This document shows positions 55,485-64,000 of a stretch of DNA of 64,000 nt, piece by piece. Made by a program: the position numbers and the translations under genes. Origin of the DNA: Limnohabitans sp. T6-20 (GTDB taxonomy: Bacteria; Pseudomonadota; Gammaproteobacteria; Burkholderiales; Burkholderiaceae_C); contig NZ_NERW01000003.1 in the NCBI RefSeq assembly GCF_003063505.1, positions 1 through 64,000 of the forward strand, given 5' to 3'. The notes under the pieces are model-generated. The model was not told where the DNA came from and did not search any database. It saw only the letters and a list, made by a program, of their open reading frames with translations. Within the stretch, counting starts at the first letter, position 1, and each line of letters begins with the position of its first letter.

Positions 55485-57599
55485 TCAGAGGCCTGGATAG
55501 CCATTGCCGGGCACCGCCGTTGGCTTGGGCGGTGAAACCCAACGCGCAGGAACCAGCAAAGTGACCAAAACCATCACCAATGCACCCGCCGGAACCCCAA
55601 AAACACCCGCAGACAAGGGCTGGATGCCGAACCACAAGCCCCCAAAAGGGTCAAGACCCCAAAAATGCCGAAACCCCGGGGCATTGATCACCATGTAATA
55701 AAGGGTCAACCCAAGGCCCGTCAACATGCCAGCCACCACAGCGGGGCGATGGACCTTCTTCCAAACCATGCCCAAAGCCATGCCCGGGAAAAAAGCGGCA
55801 GCCGCCAAAGAGAATGATGCCGAAACCAAGGACAAAATCTCGGCAGGCTTGAAGGCTGCGACCACCGCCGCCACCATGGCCACCGCCAACAAGGCAAATT
55901 TGGACAGAATGACCCGCCCTTCGGGCGATTTGGGTTTGCGATCTCGCCCTGGGCCAATGTCATGTACCAGCGCATTGCTGATGGTCAACAACAAACCATC
56001 GGCCGTCGACAAAGCCGCCGCCAGCCCGCCGGCAGCCACCAGACCCGAGACCACAAAAGGCATGCCCCCCAGCTCGGGGGTCGCCAACATGATCATGTCG
56101 GCACCCAACCTCAACTCACCCAATTGCAACACCCGATCCCCATTGACATCGGAAAACTCCAGCAATGCCGAGTCCAGACGGGCCCATTGAAACATCCAGC
56201 TGGGCAAATCTTCAAAACTGCTGCCCACCAGGTTGTTCAGAACCTCGAACTTCACCAAAACAGCCAATGCAGGCACGCTCAGGTACAACAAGCCGATGAA
56301 AAACAAGGACCAGGCCACCGAGCTGCGCGCCTCCGCCACCGATGGCAAGGTGTAAAAGCGCGTCAACAAGTGCGGTAAACCCGCCGTACCCACCATGAGA
56401 CAGAACACCAAAGCCAGAAAATTGAGCCGGGATTCCTCAAACAGCTTGACCTCGGCAGGATTCCCGTCGGGGTTGCCGGCAAACGCCTGTGCGTGCATGG
56501 GCATCCCCCCCAAAGGTCTGGCCCGGTCCAGGTTGTCGTGCATGGCGCGGGTCCATTGCTCCTTTGCCGTCGCAGAATCACGCGGCACAGCCAACAGCTC
56601 GCGTCGGGCCTGGGCAATCGAGGCATAGTCGGCCGATTGCGCTTTGAGCAGGCGGATTTTCTCTTCCAACTCCTGACGCAACTCAACCATCGAGCGATCG
56701 ACATGTTCCAGTCGCCTCTGGAACATTTGGGCACGCCGAGCGTATTCCTCACGCACTTCGATTTCGGCAGGATCGTTGATCAGTTTCTTTTCGATGGCCT
56801 CAATGCGGGAAAGCTGCTGCCCGTAGACCAAGGGTGCCAAAGGCGTTCCCAATTGCTTGTAGGCCAACCAGGACACGGGAATCATGAATGCCAGCAACAA
56901 CATGATGTATTGCGCCACCTGGGTCCAGGTAATGGCCCGCATGCCACCCAAAAAAGAACACAACAACACGCCACCCAGGCCCAGCAAAATGCCGATCTCG
57001 AATTGAACCCCCGTCAAGCGCGAGGCAATCAGGCCAATGCCATAAATTTGGGCAACCACATAGGTAAAAGAGCACAACACCGATGCCAAAGCGGCAATGA
57101 TGCGCGGCCACCGCCCGCCATAGCGCTGGTCGAAGTAATCCGGGAGCGTGTACAGCTTCATGGCCCGCAAATGGGGCGCAATCAACAAGCCGACCAAACA
57201 AAAACCGCCCGTCCAGCCCATGACATAAGCCAAGCCACCGGGCTGCTGGCCATTGCCCGAAAAACCCTGCAAATAGAGTGCGCCCGCCAAACTGATGAAG
57301 GAAGCCGCACTCATCCAGTCGGCGGCCGTGGCCATGCCGTTGTACATGGCGGGGATGCGCCGCCCCGCCACGTAGTACTCATCCTCGTCGGTCGTGCGGC
57401 CCGAAATGCCGATCAAGGCATAAATCATCACCGTGCTGAACAGGAAGATGGGCCCGATCAAATTGCGGGACAGGCCCACCCGTTCAGCCCACGCCATGGC
57501 ACCCAACAGCGTGAGCAGGATGGCAATGTAAACCAAGACATTGCGATGCAAACGCCGATGGTAAGCCGCAGTCGTCGGCGCCGCCATCCGTTCAGTCAT
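55485..57599 (-). CDS. Large Na+/solute symporter with coiled-coil insert and EF-hand-like loop
   Basis: A 704-residue inner-membrane protein of the sodium:solute symporter family, with about 12 or 13 membrane segments. Family features are EYYVAGRRIPAMYNGMATAADWMSAASF (in part, residues 75-101), GWTGGF, LPDYFDQRYGG and the later STADGLLLTISNALVHDI. Between membrane segments it has a charged insert at about 260-395 with a coiled-coil-like portion (281-340), and a second loop at about 451-500. That loop contains an EF-hand-like Ca2+ motif, DVNGDRVLQLGE (484-495). Both are unusual compared with ActP. Acetate or another monocarboxylate is a plausible substrate. It follows ppsA by 22 bp and could share its transcript, which fits growth on gluconeogenic acids. 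Confidence 0.88.
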   Translation of the reverse strand: MTERMAAPTTAAYHRRLHRNVLVYIAILLTLLGAMAWAERVGLSRNLIGPIFLFSTVMIYALIGISGRTTDEDEYYVAGRRIPAMYNGMATAADWMSAASFISLAGALYLQGFSGNGQQPGGLAYVMGWTGGFCLVGLLIAPHLRAMKLYTLPDYFDQRYGGRWPRIIAALASVLCSFTYVVAQIYGIGLIASRLTGVQFEIGILLGLGGVLLCSFLGGMRAITWTQVAQYIMLLLAFMIPVSWLAYKQLGTPLAPLVYGQQLSRIEAIEKKLINDPAEIEVREEYARRAQMFQRRLEHVDRSMVELRQELEEKIRLLKAQSADYASIAQARRELLAVPRDSATAKEQWTRAMHDNLDRARPLGGMPMHAQAFAGNPDGNPAEVKLFEESRLNFLALVFCLMVGTAGLPHLLTRFYTLPSVAEARSSVAWSLFFIGLLYLSVPALAVLVKFEVLNNLVGSSFEDLPSWMFQWARLDSALLEFSDVNGDRVLQLGELRLGADMIMLATPELGGMPFVVSGLVAAGGLAAALSTADGLLLTISNALVHDIGPGRDRKPKSPEGRVILSKFALLAVAMVAAVVAAFKPAEILSLVSASFSLAAAAFFPGMALGMVWKKVHRPAVVAGMLTGLGLTLYYMVINAPGFRHFWGLDPFGGLWFGIQPLSAGVFGVPAGALVMVLVTLLVPARWVSPPKPTAVPGNGYPGL

Positions 57600-57621
57600 C
57601 GCAAAGCCTTGACGTGAACCA

Positions 57622-60012
57622 TCAACGGCCCAGATTGGTCCAGGTCTCGATCACCGTGTCCGGATTGAGCGAGATGGAGCTGATGCCCTGGTCCATCAAC
57701 CAATGGGCAAAGTCCGGGTGGTCGCTGGGGCCTTGGCCGCAAATACCGATGTATTTGCCTTGTGACAAACAAGCCTTGATGGCCTGCGAAATCAGCGCTG
57801 TCACAGCCGGATCCCGCTCATCAAAGTCTGCGGCCAGCAGCTCCATGCCGGAGTCACGGTCCAGGCCCAAGGTCAATTGGGTCAGGTCGTTCGAGCCGAT
57901 CGAGAAGCCATCAAAGAACTCGAGGAACTGCTCTGCCAGGATCGCGTTGCTGGGCACCTCGCACATCATGATGACTTTGAGGTCGTTCTCGCCGCGGCGC
58001 AAGCCTTGGCTGGCCAGCAGCTTGGTGACCTTCTCGGCCTGCGCCAAGGTGCGAACAAACGGCACCATCACCTGGACGTTGGTCAAACCCATTTCGCCAC
58101 GAACGCGCTTGAGGGCTTCGCACTCCATGGCAAAGGCTTCGCCGAAGTCTGCGCTGATGTAGCGCGCAGCGCCACGGAAACCAAGCATCGGGTTTTCTTC
58201 TTCGGGCTCGTAACGGCTACCGCCAATCAGCTTGCGGTATTCGTTGCTCTTGAAGTCCGACAAACGCACGATGACCGGCTTGGGCCAGAAAGCTGCAGCG
58301 ATGCTGGCGACGCCCTCGGCGACCTTGTCGACATAAAAAGCACGGGGCGAGGCGTGGCCACGGGCCACCGATTCCACCGCCTTCTTCAAGTCGGCATCGA
58401 TGGCTGGGTAGTCCAGAATCGCCTTGGGGTGCACGCCAATGTTGTTGTTGATGATGAACTCCAGACGCGCCAGGCCCACACCTGCGTTGGGCAGTTGCGC
58501 AAAATCAAATGCCAACTGGGGATTGCCCACGTTCATCATGATTTTGGTTTTGATCTCGGGCAACACGCCACGCTGGATTTCGCTGATTTCGGTTTCCAAC
58601 AAGCCATCGTAAATGTGACCGGTATCGCCCTCGGCGCAGCTCACAGTGACGAGCGTGCCTTCGGTCAATTGATCGGTGGCGTTACCGCAACCCACCACCG
58701 CCGGGATGCCCAGCTCGCGGGCAATGATGGCGGCGTGGCAGGTGCGCCCGCCGCGGTTGGTGACGATGGCGCTGGCGCGCTTCATCACCGGCTCCCAGTT
58801 CGGGTCGGTCATGTCTGTGACCAGCACATCACCAGGCTGAACCTTGTCCATCTCGCTGATGTTGTGCACCAGACGCACCGGGCCGGTGCCGATCTTCTGG
58901 CCAATCGCCCTGCCCTCGGCCAAGATGGTGCTTTTGCCTTTGAGCTTGTAACGCAGCTCGGGCGTGCCCTTGGCTTGGCTTTTCACGGTTTCAGGACGGG
59001 CTTGCAGGATGTACAACAGGCCATCGGTGCCGTCTTTGCCCCACTCGATGTCCATGGGACGACCGTAATGCTGCTCAATGACCACCGCGTAACGGGCCAA
59101 TTGCTCGACTTCGTCATCAGTCAGGCTGTAGCGGTTACGCAATTCGGCGGGCACGTCGGTGGTTTTGACCAGCTTGCCAGAAGCTGCTTTTTCTTCTGGG
59201 GTGGCAAACACCATCTCAATCAATTTGGAGCCCAGATTGCGTCGAATGACACAACGGTTACCGGCCGCCAGCATGGGCTTGTGCACATAGAACTCGTCGG
59301 GGTTCACGGCACCTTGCACCACGGTTTCACCCAAACCGTAGCTGGAGGTGATGAAAACAACGTCCTCAAAGCCCGACTCGGTGTCGATGGTGAACATGAC
59401 GCCTGCGGCCCCCAAATCCGAGCGCACCATGCGCTGCACACCCGCAGACAGAGCCACATCGGCGTGGGCAAAACCCTTGTGAACGCGGTAGCTGATCGCC
59501 CGGTCGTTGTACAAGGAGGCAAACACCTCTTTCATTTTGTGCAGCACATCGTCGATGCCGACCACGTTCAGAAAGGTTTCTTGCTGACCTGCAAATGAGG
59601 CATCCGGCAGGTCTTCGGCCGTGGCCGAAGAACGCACGGCAAAAGAAGCCTCGGGGTTGCTGCCTTGTAAGCGCACAAATTCATCGCGGATGGCTTTTTC
59701 CAGATCGGCCGGGAAAGGCTGGGCCTCGACCATCGCGCGGATTTCAGCACCCGCAGCAGCCAAAGCACGCACATCTTCGGTGTCCAGAACGTCCAGACGG
59801 GCGTTGATGCGCTCGGTCAAGCCCCCAAAGGCCAGGAACTGCCGAAAAGCGTGGGCGGTGGTAGCGAAACCCGTGGGCACCCTCACGCCGGAGGGCAATT
59901 GGGAAATCATCTCGCCCAGACTGGCATTTTTGCCACCGACCGATTCGACATCGGTCATGCGCAATTGCTCGAAAGGGACGACCAAAGCGGTCTCACTGAA
60001 AAGATCAGACAT
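57622..60012 (-). CDS. ppsA: Phosphoenolpyruvate synthase
   Basis: A 796-residue enzyme that makes PEP from pyruvate with ATP, the first step of gluconeogenesis from C3 acids. Order: ATP-grasp domain ([14 protein letters not shown], the [22 protein letters not shown] segment), phosphohistidine domain ([21 protein letters not shown], phosphorylated His) and PEP-utilising barrel (the [13 protein letters not shown] segment with catalytic Cys). The ATG at 60012 with GGAG upstream is preferred over a 23-codon extension. It is divergent from its regulator gene ppsR. Confidence 0.97.
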   Translation of the reverse strand: MSDLFSETALVVPFEQLRMTDVESVGGKNASLGEMISQLPSGVRVPTGFATTAHAFRQFLAFGGLTERINARLDVLDTEDVRALAAAGAEIRAMVEAQPFPADLEKAIRDEFVRLQGSNPEASFAVRSSATAEDLPDASFAGQQETFLNVVGIDDVLHKMKEVFASLYNDRAISYRVHKGFAHADVALSAGVQRMVRSDLGAAGVMFTIDTESGFEDVVFITSSYGLGETVVQGAVNPDEFYVHKPMLAAGNRCVIRRNLGSKLIEMVFATPEEKAASGKLVKTTDVPAELRNRYSLTDDEVEQLARYAVVIEQHYGRPMDIEWGKDGTDGLLYILQARPETVKSQAKGTPELRYKLKGKSTILAEGRAIGQKIGTGPVRLVHNISEMDKVQPGDVLVTDMTDPNWEPVMKRASAIVTNRGGRTCHAAIIARELGIPAVVGCGNATDQLTEGTLVTVSCAEGDTGHIYDGLLETEISEIQRGVLPEIKTKIMMNVGNPQLAFDFAQLPNAGVGLARLEFIINNNIGVHPKAILDYPAIDADLKKAVESVARGHASPRAFYVDKVAEGVASIAAAFWPKPVIVRLSDFKSNEYRKLIGGSRYEPEEENPMLGFRGAARYISADFGEAFAMECEALKRVRGEMGLTNVQVMVPFVRTLAQAEKVTKLLASQGLRRGENDLKVIMMCEVPSNAILAEQFLEFFDGFSIGSNDLTQLTLGLDRDSGMELLAADFDERDPAVTALISQAIKACLSQGKYIGICGQGPSDHPDFAHWLMDQGISSISLNPDTVIETWTNLGR

Positions 60013-60118
60013 GCAAAGCTCCAAAGTTAAAACCGGGCTCCATGGGCGCAGGAAGGCGATTTTGTTGTTCTTGGAATACAACCGCCGAACGGGGTGCCAT
60101 GGATAATCAGGTCATTTT

Positions 60119-60137
60119 AGGGGGCTTGGTGCCCCCT
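60119..60137 (+). promoter_or_regulatory. Hairpin upstream of ppsR
   Basis: AGGGGGC pairs perfectly with GCCCCCT across TTGGT, ending 21 bp before the preferred start codon of ppsR. A less likely upstream ATG at 60099 would place it inside the coding frame. Confidence 0.4.
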
Positions 60138-60158
60138 GCATTTGAAATTTTTGCATCC

Positions 60159-60980
60159 ATGTCCAAACGCACTGTTTTTTTCGTTTCCGATGGCACAGGC
60201 ATCACCGCCGAAACTTTTGGCAATGCCATCCTGGCCCAGTTCGACATGAAAACACGGCATGTGCGCCTGCCTTTCACGGACACCGTTGACAAGGCGCACC
60301 AAGCGGTCAGGCAGATCAACCACACGGCCGAGACCGAAGGCAACAAGCCCATTGTGTTCACCACCCTGGTGAACATGGATGTGCTCAAAGTGCTGCAGGA
60401 ACATTGCCAGGGCATGCTGCTGGACATGTTTGGCACCTTTGTGAACCCACTGGAAAACGAGCTGGGCATCAAGTCGCACCACCGGGTGGGGCGCTTTTCG
60501 GATGTGAGCAAAAGCAAGGAATACCACGACCGGATTGAAGCCATCAATTTTTCGCTGGCCCACGACGATGGCCAATCCAACCGCGATCTGGAGTCGGCCG
60601 ATGTCATTTTGGTGGGCGTGAGCCGCAGCGGCAAAACCCCGACCAGCCTGTACCTGGCCATGCAGCATGGTCTGAAAGCGGCCAACTACCCCCTGATTCC
60701 AGAGGATTTTGACCGCCGCCAGTTGCCACCCGCTTTGGTGCCGCACCGCAAAAAAATCTTTGGCCTGAGCATTCACCCCGACCGGCTGGCCGAAATCCGT
60801 GCGGAACGACGACCCAACTCCCGTTATGCCAGCATCGAAAACTGCCGCATGGAGGTCTCGGAAGCCGAAGCCATGATGCGCCGCTCGGGCATCCGTTGGC
60901 TGTCCACCACCACCAAGTCGATTGAAGAAATCGCCACCACCATCCTGCAGGAAATCAAACCGGAGCGGCTGATTTACTGA
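60159..60980 (+). CDS. ppsR: PEP synthase regulatory kinase/pyrophosphorylase
   Basis: A 273-residue bifunctional enzyme (DUF299) that inactivates PEP synthase by ADP-dependent phosphorylation and reactivates it by Pi-dependent dephosphorylation. It has the P-loop [15 protein letters not shown] (about 148-162), the N-terminal [13 protein letters not shown] and a conserved C-terminal [26 protein letters not shown]. The start at 60159 gives the normal family length; an upstream ATG at 60099 would add 20 residues. The head-to-head arrangement with ppsA is typical. Confidence 0.94.
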   Translation: MSKRTVFFVSDGTGITAETFGNAILAQFDMKTRHVRLPFTDTVDKAHQAVRQINHTAETEGNKPIVFTTLVNMDVLKVLQEHCQGMLLDMFGTFVNPLENELGIKSHHRVGRFSDVSKSKEYHDRIEAINFSLAHDDGQSNRDLESADVILVGVSRSGKTPTSLYLAMQHGLKAANYPLIPEDFDRRQLPPALVPHRKKIFGLSIHPDRLAEIRAERRPNSRYASIENCRMEVSEAEAMMRRSGIRWLSTTTKSIEEIATTILQEIKPERLIY

Positions 60981-60996
60981 GTCCTTGCGGACTCAG
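60977..60996. terminator. Hairpin between convergent ppsR and glmM
   Basis: CTGAGTCC pairs perfectly with GGACTCAG across TTGC, overlapping the ppsR stop. No T-run follows on either strand, so it is a weak or Rho-assisted terminator at best. Confidence 0.45.
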
Positions 60997-61004
60997 GACC
61001 GACT

Positions 61005-62333
61005 TCAAGACAAGGTTGCGGCAATCCGCTCGGCACATTGTCGTGCCTGAGCCGCATCGCGTGCCTCCACCATGACCCGAACCAACGGTTCTGTGCCACT
61101 GGCTCGGATCAGGACGCGACCCGAATCGCCCAGCTCAGCCTCAGCAGCACGGGTGGCGTCCCACAAAGGTTGATGGCCTTGCCAATCGAAACCCGGTGTC
61201 AACCGCACATTGATCAGCGTTTGCGGGAACAAGGTGATGCCCTCCAGCAACTGGGCCATGGTCTGCCGGCTGCCCACACAGGCTTGCAGCACTTGCAAAG
61301 CACTGACCAAGCCATCGCCTGTGGTGTGCTTGTCCAAGGCCAGCAAGTGGCCTGAGCCCTCACCGCCCAGCAACCAGCCTTTGTCGTGCAAGACCTCCAG
61401 CACATAACGGTCGCCCACTTTAGCTCGCACAAATTGCACGCCACGTTGCTTGAGTGCCACCTCCACCGCCAGATTGGTCATCAAGGTACCCACCGCGCCA
61501 GGCACGGCTTCGTCCCTTGCCAAACGGTCTGCGACCATGAGGTACAGCAATTCATCACCATTGAAAAGTCGGCCCGTGGCGTCCACAAATTGCAAGCGGT
61601 CGGCATCGCCGTCGAGCGCAATGCCGTAATCGGCACCTTGGTCCTTGACGGCTTGCACCAACGCCTCGGGGTGCGTGGCCCCCACACCTTTGTTGATGTT
61701 GAGGCCATCGGGGGAACAACCGATCGCGATCACCTCGGCACCCAACTCATGGAACACCTTGGGTGCGATTTGATAGGCCGCCCCATGGGCGGCGTCTACC
61801 ACGATCTTCAAGCCCTTGAGGGTCAAATCGTTGGAGAAAGTGCTCTTGCAAAACTCGATGTACCGACCCGCCGCGTCGTCCAGGCGACGGGTTTTGCCCA
61901 GCGATGCAGAATCGACCCAGACGGGGTCTTCAAGCAACGTCGCCTCAACCTGGGCCTCCCAAGCATCCGACAGCTTCTTGCCTTGGGCGCTGAAAAATTT
62001 GATGCCGTTGTCCGCAAAAGGGTTGTGGCTTGCACTGATCACCACGCCCAGCGAGGCGCGTTGCGCCCGGGTCAGGTAAGCCACGGCTGGCGTAGGCACG
62101 GGCCCCAACAACACCACATCGACGCCGGCCGAGTTGAACCCGGACTCCAGCGCACTTTCCAGCATGTAGCCAGAAATACGGGTGTCTTTGCCGATCAGCA
62201 CCACCGGGTGCGCTTCCTGAGCCTTCAAAACACGGCCCACGGCATGCGCCAAACGCAAAATGAAATCGGGCGTGATGGGGCTCTGGCCTACGGTGCCCCG
62301 AATACCGTCTGTGCCGAAATATTGACGCGCCAT
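61005..62333 (-). CDS. glmM: Phosphoglucosamine mutase
   Basis: A 442-residue enzyme that converts glucosamine-6-phosphate to glucosamine-1-phosphate for peptidoglycan and LPS. It has the active-site phosphoserine in [12 protein letters not shown] (Ser102), the metal-binding ALDGDADR, the sugar-binding GGEGSGHL and the phosphate-binding [14 protein letters not shown]. It follows folP in the conserved ftsH-folP-glmM order. Confidence 0.97.
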   Translation of the reverse strand: MARQYFGTDGIRGTVGQSPITPDFILRLAHAVGRVLKAQEAHPVVLIGKDTRISGYMLESALESGFNSAGVDVVLLGPVPTPAVAYLTRAQRASLGVVISASHNPFADNGIKFFSAQGKKLSDAWEAQVEATLLEDPVWVDSASLGKTRRLDDAAGRYIEFCKSTFSNDLTLKGLKIVVDAAHGAAYQIAPKVFHELGAEVIAIGCSPDGLNINKGVGATHPEALVQAVKDQGADYGIALDGDADRLQFVDATGRLFNGDELLYLMVADRLARDEAVPGAVGTLMTNLAVEVALKQRGVQFVRAKVGDRYVLEVLHDKGWLLGGEGSGHLLALDKHTTGDGLVSALQVLQACVGSRQTMAQLLEGITLFPQTLINVRLTPGFDWQGHQPLWDATRAAEAELGDSGRVLIRASGTEPLVRVMVEARDAAQARQCAERIAATLS

Positions 62334-62374
62334 GGAATGCTCCTGATTTTTGTAATAAGTTAAAGAATTTTAGC

Positions 62375-62400
62375 TGCCTGAACAACACTGAATTCAGGCA
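62375..62400 (-). terminator. Hairpin between folP and glmM, weak
   Basis: TGCCTGAA pairs with TTCAGGCA across a 10-nt loop, in the 85-bp spacer after folP. The following sequence on the minus strand is AT-rich but lacks a true T-run. It may attenuate rather than end transcription into glmM. Confidence 0.35.
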
Positions 62401-62418
62401 CAAAAGGTGCACCATCGC

Positions 62419-63279
62419 TCAGTGACCCTGCTCTTCCTGCTGCATGGCCTGCCAGACTTTGAGCGCGTCCACCGTTTGCTTGACGTCGTGCACGCGAACC
62501 ACGCAAGCACCCCGCTCCACCGCCAGCAAAGCCGCGGCCACACTGGCGGCTTGTCGCTCGGCGGGCTCAGGGGTTTGGCCGTTCTGAGCCAAAACAGCCC
62601 CCAAAGAAGACTTGCGCGACCAGCCCGCCAAGACCGGATAACCCAAATGCAGCAAATCGGCCTGCCTTGCAAGCAAGTGAAAATTCTGCGCGACGGTTTT
62701 GCCAAAACCAATGCCGGGATCCAGCATCAGCCTCGACGCAGCAATGCCCTGCGACGTAAGTGACTCGGCGCGGTCTTTCAAGAACGCGGTGACCTCGGTC
62801 AGCACATTTCCGGTCATCGTCTGCATTTGCATGGTTTGCGGGTCGCGGTGCATGTGCATCAAGCACACACCACAAGCCGGATGTGCGGCGATCACACGCT
62901 CGGCCCCCGGCTGACGCAAAGCCCAAATGTCGTTGACGATGTCGACGCCCAGGTCCAGCACCGCCTGCATCACTTCAGGTTTGTAGGTGTCCACGGATAT
63001 CGGCACTTGCCAACGAACCGCTTCCCGCAAAAATGGGACGAGACGCGCCAACTCTTGCGACAAAGGCACAAGGTCCGCACCTGGCCGCGTGGACTCACCG
63101 CCCACATCCAAAATGCCCGCGCCATCACGCAGCAATTGTTCAGCATGCCGCAAAGCCTGTGTCGTGTCGCTGTGCTGTCCACCATCCGAAAAAGAATCGG
63201 GTGTGACGTTCACAATGCCCATGACCCAGGGCCGGGAGAGGTCCAACTCAAAACGTGTGGTCTGCCAGTGCGTGGCCAT
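62419..63279 (-). CDS. folP: Dihydropteroate synthase
   Basis: A 286-residue TIM-barrel enzyme that joins p-aminobenzoate to the pterin diphosphate in folate synthesis; the sulfonamide target. It has the signature VMGIVNVTPDSFSDGG near the N-terminus, GAGILDVGGESTRPGA, VSVDTYKPEVM, MHMHRDPQTMQ and the LDPGIGFGKT segment. The ATG at 63279 is preferred because AGGA stands six bases before it; a TTG and an ATG upstream would add 9-12 residues. Confidence 0.95.
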   Translation of the reverse strand: MATHWQTTRFELDLSRPWVMGIVNVTPDSFSDGGQHSDTTQALRHAEQLLRDGAGILDVGGESTRPGADLVPLSQELARLVPFLREAVRWQVPISVDTYKPEVMQAVLDLGVDIVNDIWALRQPGAERVIAAHPACGVCLMHMHRDPQTMQMQTMTGNVLTEVTAFLKDRAESLTSQGIAASRLMLDPGIGFGKTVAQNFHLLARQADLLHLGYPVLAGWSRKSSLGAVLAQNGQTPEPAERQAASVAAALLAVERGACVVRVHDVKQTVDALKVWQAMQQEEQGH

Positions 63280-63321
63280 GTGCCATCCTGTTTTTTCAGA
63301 TTTCATGTCGGTCAATCCATG

Positions 63322-63344
63322 AAAAACGGGGCCCGAGGGCCCCG
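63322..63344 (-). terminator. Terminator after ftsH
   Basis: On the minus strand CGGGGCC pairs with GGCCCCG across a four-base loop, followed by five T residues. It lies between ftsH and folP, so folP may depend on read-through or its own promoter. Confidence 0.8.
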
Positions 63345-63369
63345 CTTTGACTGCATTGCTGTTGGAATC

Positions 63370-64000
63370 TCAAGCAGCCGTGGTCGCTGGCTCAGGCTGA
63401 ACGGCAGGTGTACCGCCGCCACTGCCACCACCAGAGGGCGGCGTGCGAGGTGTCCAGTCTTTGGGTGGCATCGGATCGCGCCCCGCCATGATGTCGTCGA
63501 TCTGGTCTTTGTCGATGGTTTCCCACTCCAACAAAGCTTTGGCCATGGCGTGCATTTGAGCACTGTGCTCTTCGATCAGGCGACGGGCCAGCTTGTACTG
63601 CTCGTCAATGATGCTGCGCACTTCCATGTCCACCTTTTGCATGGTGGACTCACTCATATTGGTGGTCTTGGTGACAGAGCGGCCCAAGAACACTTCGCCT
63701 TCGTTCTCGGCATAGACCATCGGGCCCAGGGCATCGGTCATGCCATAACGCATCACCATGTCGCGGGCAATCGAGGTGGCGCGCTCAAAGTCGTTGCTGG
63801 CACCTGTCGTCATCTGGTGCATGAACACCTCTTCGGCAATGCGGCCACCGAACAACATGCTGATCTGGTTCAGCATGAATTCCTTGTCGTAGCTGTAGCG
63901 GTCTTGCTCTGGAAGGCTCATGGTCACACCCAGGGCGCGGCCGCGAGGAATGATGGTCACCTTGTGAACAGGGTCGCACTTGGGCAGCAGTTTGCCAATC
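63370..64000 (-). CDS. ftsH: ATP-dependent zinc metalloprotease FtsH, C-terminal part
   Basis: The last 209 codons of ftsH; the gene enters from the right edge. The visible part is the end of the M41 peptidase domain (HKVTIIPRGRALGVT, LPEQDRYSYDKEF, GGRIAEEVF, TTGASNDFERAT) and the helical C-terminus, then a Gly/Pro-rich tail (PPSGGGSGGG). The HEXXH zinc site and the AAA domain lie beyond the window. FtsH degrades membrane proteins and LpxC-type regulators in the inner membrane. Confidence 0.96.
   Translation of the reverse strand, partial: IGKLLPKCDPVHKVTIIPRGRALGVTMSLPEQDRYSYDKEFMLNQISMLFGGRIAEEVFMHQMTTGASNDFERATSIARDMVMRYGMTDALGPMVYAENEGEVFLGRSVTKTTNMSESTMQKVDMEVRSIIDEQYKLARRLIEEHSAQMHAMAKALLEWETIDKDQIDDIMAGRDPMPPKDWTPRTPPSGGGSGGGTPAVQPEPATTAA

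Overview
The window looks like the chromosome of a betaproteobacterium of the order Burkholderiales, most likely a Comamonadaceae member (Limnohabitans/Rhodoferax-like). This rests on the gene orders smc-zipA-ligA, ftsH-folP-glmM, rpsF-priB-rpsR-rplI and hemF-nadD-rsfS-rlmH-maf-rng, the GC-rich coding sequence and many ATGA stop/start overlaps. The genus is inference; no 16S rRNA gene is present.

Positions 1-17.5 kb are an accessory adhesin island, all on the minus strand. It holds two cassettes, each made of a 204-residue secreted protein followed by a giant adhesin (1,084 and 3,567 residues). Both adhesins share a BapA-type N-terminal prefix, carry different passenger domains and end in RTX calcium-binding repeats. 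A third VCBS-repeat protein runs off the left edge. About 1.27 kb (leader, secreted-protein gene, spacer, adhesin prefix and linker) is duplicated with only four substitutions that I can find. Identity stops exactly at the last codon of the Gly4 linker. The larger adhesin holds 16 tandem units of about 246 bp. No type I secretion genes are visible.

Positions 17.6-25 kb hold def, ligA, zipA and smc. Positions 25.2-32.3 kb are a sugar or aldonate uptake locus: a GntR-like LacI-family repressor, two palindromic operators, then an SMP-30/gluconolactonase-like gene, a cytochrome b561-like membrane protein and a complete CUT1 ABC transporter. Positions 32.3-37.7 kb carry dapC, dapE, prmB and an ABC-F ATPase, closed by a strong terminator. 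A small zinc-ribbon gene and tRNA-Lys(UUU) follow.

Positions 38.2-42.8 kb (minus) encode tolB-pal-cpoB, a YeeE/TsuA-type thiosulfate permease and tcdA. A divergent msbA-like exporter gene follows at 42.9-44.7 kb. Positions 44.7-52.3 kb are a long minus-strand housekeeping series: rng, maf, rlmH, rsfS with a histone-like tail, nadD, hemF, an acyltransferase, purD and yebC. A HerA-like ATPase gene faces the ribosomal operon rpsF-priB-rpsR-rplI, which has a structured leader. Next come a large Na+/solute symporter with an unusual insert, the divergent ppsA/ppsR pair, glmM, folP and the 3' part of ftsH at the right edge.
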